Assembly (NCBI GenBank): GCA_900756495.1
Contig: CAAEKI010000237.1
Span: forward strand, 1-16,694
Length of the DNA stretch: 16,694 nucleotides
Reading direction: 5' to 3'
Source of the DNA: an uncultured Oscillospiraceae bacterium
GTDB lineage: Bacteria > Bacillota > Clostridia > Oscillospirales > Oscillospiraceae
A program made the position numbers and the translations under genes. A model generated the notes under the pieces. That model saw only the letters and a list, made by a program, of their open reading frames with translations, did no database searches and had not been told where the DNA came from. Below are positions 13,612-16,694 of the stretch, piece after piece (the first letter of the stretch is position 1; each line of letters opens with the position of its first letter).

Positions 13612-14970
13612 ATGGAAAAGAACCTTACTACCGGCAGTGTGTTCAAAAATGTTGTATTATTCTCATTGCCGTATCTGCTCTCGTATTTTCTTCAAACGCT
13701 CTATGGCATGGCTGACCTATTTATCATCGGACAGTTCGAGGGTGTAGCCAGTACTACCGCTGTTTCTATCGGCTCACAAGTGATGCACATGATTACGGTT
13801 ATGATTGTAGGGTTATCGATGGGAACAACCGTCAGCGTCGGCCAGGCGGTGGGGGCAGGAGATCGAAAACAGGCAGCGCATAACATCGGGAATACGGTAA
13901 TATTGTTTCTGGTGGTTTCCATTGCACTTACGGCCATCCTGTTATCCCTTGTTCATCCCATTGTCGTTGCCATGTCTACGCCAACGGATGCGGTGAGTGG
14001 TACGATCACCTATTTGACCATCTGCTTTATCGGGATTCCGTTTATTACATCCTACAACATTATCAGTTCTATTTTTCGAGGGTTGGGCGACAGCAAAAGC
14101 CCGATGTGCTTTATTGCCACAGCCTGTGCTGCCAACATCGCTTTAGACTATCTTTTTATGGGTGTGCTGCACCTTGGGCCTGCGGGCGCAGCCCTTGGTA
14201 CAACTCTCTCTCAGGCAATCAGTGTAGTTGTTTCCCTTACCGTTATTTTGAAACGCAGGAGCATCGTTCTGAAAAAAAGCGACTTCAAGCCTTGCCGTGC
14301 GGTCATGGGGAAAATTTTGGGGATCGGCATCCCGATTGCGTTTCAGGACGGCCTGATTCAAGTTGCTTTTATTATTATCACGATTATTGCCAATCAGCGT
14401 GGACTGAATGACGCAGCGGCAGTCGGGATTGTGGAGAAAGTGATCAGTTTTCTCTTTTTGGTCCCCTCCTCTATGCTGTCTACCGTTTCTGCCTTGGGAG
14501 CGCAAAATATCGGTGCGGGCAAACCGGAGCGGGCCATTCAAACGCTGCGCTATGCGGTGATGCTCGCCGCAGGCTTTGGCGTGCTTGCTTCTATCGCGAT
14601 CCAGTTTACAGCGGAAGGCATCGTTTCGCTGTTCACCGATCCCAGCACTGCGGACGGAGCGGCGGTGGTCCGTTTCGGCGGCCAGTATCTGCGCGGTTAC
14701 ATTTTTGACTGTATTTTTGCTGGCATTCATTTTAGTTTTAGCGGATTTTTTTGCGCATGCAGGAAATCCGGCCTGTCGTTTTTACACAATATTCTCGCCA
14801 TTGTATTGATGCGTGTGCCTGGCGTTTATGTGACCTCAAAATTATTCCCGGCAACGCTTCTCCCGATGGGACTGGCTACCGCGGCAGGCTCACTGCTATC
14901 GGTCGTGATCTGCCTAATCGCCTTTGGAGTCATACGGCGCAAATCAACGCTTGTTCTGGTGGAGGAGTAA
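13612..14970 (+). CDS. MATE family multidrug efflux transporter
   Basis: This 452-residue polytopic inner-membrane antiporter is expected to expel organic cations or drugs using Na+ or H+ gradients. The N-terminal pattern FSLPYLLSYFLQTLYGMADLF, then VASTTAVSIGSQVMHM and GTTVSVGQAVGAGDRKQA is typical of MATE, and the second half repeats the fold (VGIVEKVISFLFLVPSSMLS, LGAQNIGAGKPERA). Length fits 12 helices. AGAAGGA lies 9 bases before the ATG. It is the first gene of an operon with a MerR regulator 3 bases downstream, under a MerR-type promoter, so the gene is probably drug-induced. Nothing looks truncated. The exact substrate cannot be told. Confidence 0.95.
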   Translation: MEKNLTTGSVFKNVVLFSLPYLLSYFLQTLYGMADLFIIGQFEGVASTTAVSIGSQVMHMITVMIVGLSMGTTVSVGQAVGAGDRKQAAHNIGNTVILFLVVSIALTAILLSLVHPIVVAMSTPTDAVSGTITYLTICFIGIPFITSYNIISSIFRGLGDSKSPMCFIATACAANIALDYLFMGVLHLGPAGAALGTTLSQAISVVVSLTVILKRRSIVLKKSDFKPCRAVMGKILGIGIPIAFQDGLIQVAFIIITIIANQRGLNDAAAVGIVEKVISFLFLVPSSMLSTVSALGAQNIGAGKPERAIQTLRYAVMLAAGFGVLASIAIQFTAEGIVSLFTDPSTADGAAVVRFGGQYLRGYIFDCIFAGIHFSFSGFFCACRKSGLSFLHNILAIVLMRVPGVYVTSKLFPATLLPMGLATAAGSLLSVVICLIAFGVIRRKSTLVLVEE

Positions 14971-14973
14971 GAT

Positions 14974-15801
14974 ATGGATCGGAAAAATCTTTTCCCAATA
15001 GGTGAAGTGTCAAAATTGTTTCATATCAGTGTTAGTAGTTTGCGGCACTATGAACATATCGGTTTGCTTACACCAGAATACATTTCCTCAGATTCTGGCT
15101 ATCGTTACTATGGCACCGAACAATTTGAAGTACTCAACACAATCAGGTATTTGCGGGCATTGGATATGCCTTTGGCCGAGATTGAGGACTTTCTCAAAAA
15201 TAAGGATATCAGCCGTATTGAGGAAAAGTTGTTACAGCAAAAGCATGCAGTCCTGAAAAAGCAACAAGAATTACAACGTATAGAACAAAAGATTAACCAC
15301 CGCTTAAATTGGCTGCGAGACGCACAAAGTGTGCCTTTGGATACCGTTTCCTTGATAGAGCTTCCATCCTGTCGCATTGTTTGGGTAGACGCTCCACTGA
15401 AAGTAGATGGCTCTCTTGATATGGAAGTGCCGATTAGAAAGCTGGATCAATCTGATGCCGAAGCCGTTGTATTTCTTGGAAAGGTCAGACTTGGCATTTC
15501 CGCGGAACATTTGCAGCAATCAAAAGTAAATCGTTATGACAGCATTTTTCTAATACTGGATCAAGAGGACATTTATACAGGTGAAACCATTACTCTTCCC
15601 AAAACACTTTGTGTACGGCTGCGTTTTCGAGGCAGCCATATAGAAGCTCCAGCGCACTATGAAAAGCTCCTTGACTACATCACAAAAGAACAGATACAGA
15701 TTGTTGGTTTTTCGCGAGAAATCACGCTCATAGACTATGGCATTACTAATGACAGTGAAAAATTTGTGACTGAAATATGTATTCCGGTCAAGTGCAGATA
15801 A
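14974..15801 (+). CDS. MerR-family, BmrR-like transcriptional activator with effector-binding domain
   Basis: This 275-residue regulator has a MerR winged helix at about 7-75 (FPIGEVSKLFHISVSSLRHY, GLLTPEYISSDSGYRYY, LRALDMPLAEIEDFLKN), a coiled coil at about 78-118 for dimerisation, and a GyrI-like effector-binding domain at about 125-273. Glu267 in TEICIPV matches the acidic residue at the base of the drug pocket in BmrR-type proteins, which suggests cationic hydrophobic ligands. There are no cysteines in a metal-sensing arrangement. Its GGAGGAG site lies inside the end of the MATE gene, so translation is coupled. It most likely binds TCTACA-N5-TGTAGA upstream of the MATE gene and activates both genes. 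Confidence 0.92.
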   Translation: MDRKNLFPIGEVSKLFHISVSSLRHYEHIGLLTPEYISSDSGYRYYGTEQFEVLNTIRYLRALDMPLAEIEDFLKNKDISRIEEKLLQQKHAVLKKQQELQRIEQKINHRLNWLRDAQSVPLDTVSLIELPSCRIVWVDAPLKVDGSLDMEVPIRKLDQSDAEAVVFLGKVRLGISAEHLQQSKVNRYDSIFLILDQEDIYTGETITLPKTLCVRLRFRGSHIEAPAHYEKLLDYITKEQIQIVGFSREITLIDYGITNDSEKFVTEICIPVKCR

Positions 15802-15873
15802 GAAGGGCATAAAATGAGATAAAGTAACACAAAAAGCAACAGACAGCCGCCACAATTCCGTAATGATTGATGC
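15802..15873. other. Gap after the MerR gene
   Basis: There is no gene and no clear terminator for the MATE-MerR operon here, so readthrough toward the nitroreductase leader is possible and would then meet the terminator at 15952. Confidence 0.4.
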
Positions 15874-15902
15874 TTGACAGTCTCCTGAAAGAATGCTATA
15901 AT
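15874..15902 (+). promoter_or_regulatory. Consensus promoter upstream of the nitroreductase gene
   Basis: TTGACA (15874-15879), a 17-base spacer and TATAAT (15897-15902), a perfect sigma-A type promoter. The start is predicted near 15909, about 125 bases before the gene. Confidence 0.9.
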
Positions 15903-15908
15903 AATATG

Positions 15909-15989
15909 CGTAAAATTTGAGTGGACTTTTTCCGGATTCGGTCATCTTTTTGCCACACAGCTATCTTGTGATAGCCGTGTGGCTTTTTT
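15909..15989 (+). ncRNA. Predicted ~80-nt leader transcript ending at an intrinsic terminator (attenuator or small RNA)
   Basis: Between the consensus promoter and the nitroreductase gene lies a strong terminator: GCCACACAGCTATC (15952-15965), loop TTGT, GATAGCCGTGTGGC (15970-15983; one mismatch) and T6. Transcription from the promoter should therefore mostly stop after about 80 nt unless something prevents it. I see no clear competing antiterminator stem, no small ORF with a good ribosome site and no known riboswitch in the first 43 bases. It could be an attenuator, an independent small RNA, or both. Confidence 0.55.
15952..15989 (+). terminator. Terminator/attenuator in the nitroreductase leader
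   Basis: A 14-bp stem with a single A-C mismatch, a 4-base loop and six T. It is the only intrinsic terminator between the MerR gene and the nitroreductase gene. Confidence 0.85.
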
Positions 15990-16035
15990 GTTGCCTGTAT
16001 CTCGGAAGTATTAGCAGAATGGAGGACTTATCAGT

Positions 16036-16557
16036 ATGGATAATAATTTTTTGTCTCTGATCAAGACGCGCCGCAGTGTAAGGGCTTATAAATCAGAGTT
16101 TGTCCCCTCCGAGGCTTTGGACGCTGTACTGGAAGCAGGGACATACGCTCCTACCGGCGGAGGACATCAATCTCCAACCATCATTGCAATTACAGACCCC
16201 AAATATAGGAAGGAGATTGCAAAACTAAACGCAGAAGTGATGGGGAGCAACACAGACCCTTATTATGGCGCACCTGTCGTGATCCTGGTTTTGGCAGATG
16301 GCTCCGCAAGCACCTTTGTTGAGGACGGAAGCTGCGTCCTTGAAAATATGATGCTCGCTGCCCATGCCCTTGGCCTGGGAACCGTATGGGTACATCGGGA
16401 ACGTGAGATTTTTGACAGTGAAAGCGGCAAGGCTCTCCTGCGGGAGTGGAAGCTACCGGAAACCTTGCGTGGCGTCGGGGCGATTGCATTGGGTTATCCG
16501 GCCCAGGAAGCCGGTCATCCCGCTGCACGCAAACAAAACTATATTGTTCGGATTTAA
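16036..16557 (+). CDS. Nitroreductase family FMN-dependent oxidoreductase
   Basis: This 173-residue flavin enzyme has the short nitroreductase fold. FMN-binding RRSVRAY is at 12-18, APTGGGHQSP at 38-47, LENMMLAAHALGLGTVWVH at about 102-120, and the C-terminal phosphate-binding GVGAIALGYP at 146-155. It is cytoplasmic and likely works as a dimer; members reduce nitro compounds, quinones or other electrophiles with NAD(P)H. The start has GGAGGA 9 bases upstream. It lies between a drug-pump module and another pump gene, which suggests a detoxification role, but many family members have other jobs. Its own promoter is followed by an attenuator-like terminator. Confidence 0.92.
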   Translation: MDNNFLSLIKTRRSVRAYKSEFVPSEALDAVLEAGTYAPTGGGHQSPTIIAITDPKYRKEIAKLNAEVMGSNTDPYYGAPVVILVLADGSASTFVEDGSCVLENMMLAAHALGLGTVWVHREREIFDSESGKALLREWKLPETLRGVGAIALGYPAQEAGHPAARKQNYIVRI

Positions 16558-16565
16558 TGTCCCGC

Positions 16566-16594
16566 TGTCCGGCGCAATTTTTTTGCGCCGGACA
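16566..16594 (+). terminator. Hairpin after the nitroreductase gene
   Basis: TGTCCGGCGCAA, a T5 loop, TTGCGCCGGACA: a perfect 12-bp stem 8 bases after the stop. The following AATTTG is a weak T tract, so termination may be partial and the next gene may be co-transcribed. Confidence 0.55.
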
Positions 16595-16616
16595 ATTTGT
16601 GGAGAGGAGGGAAAGT

Positions 16617-16694
16617 ATGCAGACCAATAATAAAATGGCGGTCGCTCCTGTTGGAAAGCTCATCTGGCAAATGTCGATACCGCCGCTGATTTCC
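16617..16694 (+). CDS. MATE family efflux transporter, N-terminus only (runs off the window)
   Basis: Twenty-six codons are visible: MQTNNKMAVAPVGKLIWQMS then IPPLIS. The 'NKM.V.PV.KL.W.MS.P..IS' opening is typical of the VmrA/DinF-like MATE group and differs from the first pump in this window (MEKNLTTGSVFKNVVLFS). GAGGAGGGA lies just upstream of the ATG. This would be a second pump in the same cluster, downstream of the nitroreductase; the rest is outside the window, so intactness is unknown. Confidence 0.8.
   Translation, partial: MQTNNKMAVAPVGKLIWQMSIPPLIS

Noticed and set aside
1..16694. CRISPR array, rRNA genes, insertion sequences or a transposase
   Set aside because: No regular repeat-spacer array, rRNA sequence, IS inverted repeats or transposase/integrase reading frame was seen anywhere in the window.

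Overview
The window looks like chromosome from a high-GC member of the Clostridia, most likely an Oscillospiraceae-type gut bacterium. The signs are a two-subunit NAD-linked dihydroorotate dehydrogenase (PyrD plus PyrK), an ECF sigma factor paired with an RsgI-like anti-sigma protein, strong GGAGG ribosome binding sites, and GC-rich codon use in the left two thirds. No species call is possible from sequence alone.

Layout. (1) 1-4129, minus strand: a compact pyrimidine operon pyrC-pyrK-pyrD-pyrF followed by a HAD phosphatase cut by the window edge. All genes overlap by 1 to 8 bases and are read from a TTGACA/17/TAAGCT promoter with only about 25 bases of leader. (2) 4239-5096, plus: a YjdF/DUF2238-like membrane protein, divergent from the pyr operon. 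(3) 5145-6951, minus: an ECF sigma factor and its membrane anti-sigma partner, which carries two PepSY domains joined by an Asp/His-rich linker; the pair converges on gene 2 across a shared terminator. (4) 7065-7742, minus: an AIM24/TIGR00266 family protein. (5) 7743-8844: decayed DNA with remnants of a DtxR-type regulator (minus) and an ABC exporter ATPase (plus). (6) 8867-10580, plus: a near-consensus promoter, a disrupted small Cys-rich ORF and an mgtE magnesium transporter with a terminator. (7) 10581-11281: more decayed DNA, including a broken fragment of an RHS/wall-associated surface protein on the minus strand.

(8) At 11320-11364 the minus strand carries exactly the 3' half of a tRNA-Arg(CCG), from the anticodon loop to CCA, followed by what appears to be the original tRNA terminator. 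This is what is left distal to an element that integrated into a tRNA 3' end, so the DNA to the right (11365 to the window end) is inferred to be an integrated element. It is visibly more AT-rich than the left side. Its visible cargo is an ATPase_2/DUF234 protein (minus) with two palindromes between its promoter and start, a truncated XRE regulator stub, a MATE efflux pump followed 3 bases later by a BmrR-like MerR regulator, a nitroreductase-family protein, and the start of a second MATE pump.

How the genes work together. The pyr operon encodes the middle and late steps of UMP synthesis. The MATE/MerR pair forms a self-contained drug-sensing module: the MATE promoter has the 19-base spacer and spacer-centred inverted repeat (TCTACA-N5-TGTAGA) typical of MerR-activated promoters. 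The nitroreductase has its own consensus promoter, followed by a strong intrinsic terminator about 50 bases upstream of the gene, which suggests a leader attenuator or a small RNA of roughly 80 nt. The most unusual points are the tRNA-half attachment site, this attenuator or sRNA, the tandem palindromes at the ATPase promoter, and the frameshifted Cys-rich ORF upstream of mgtE.
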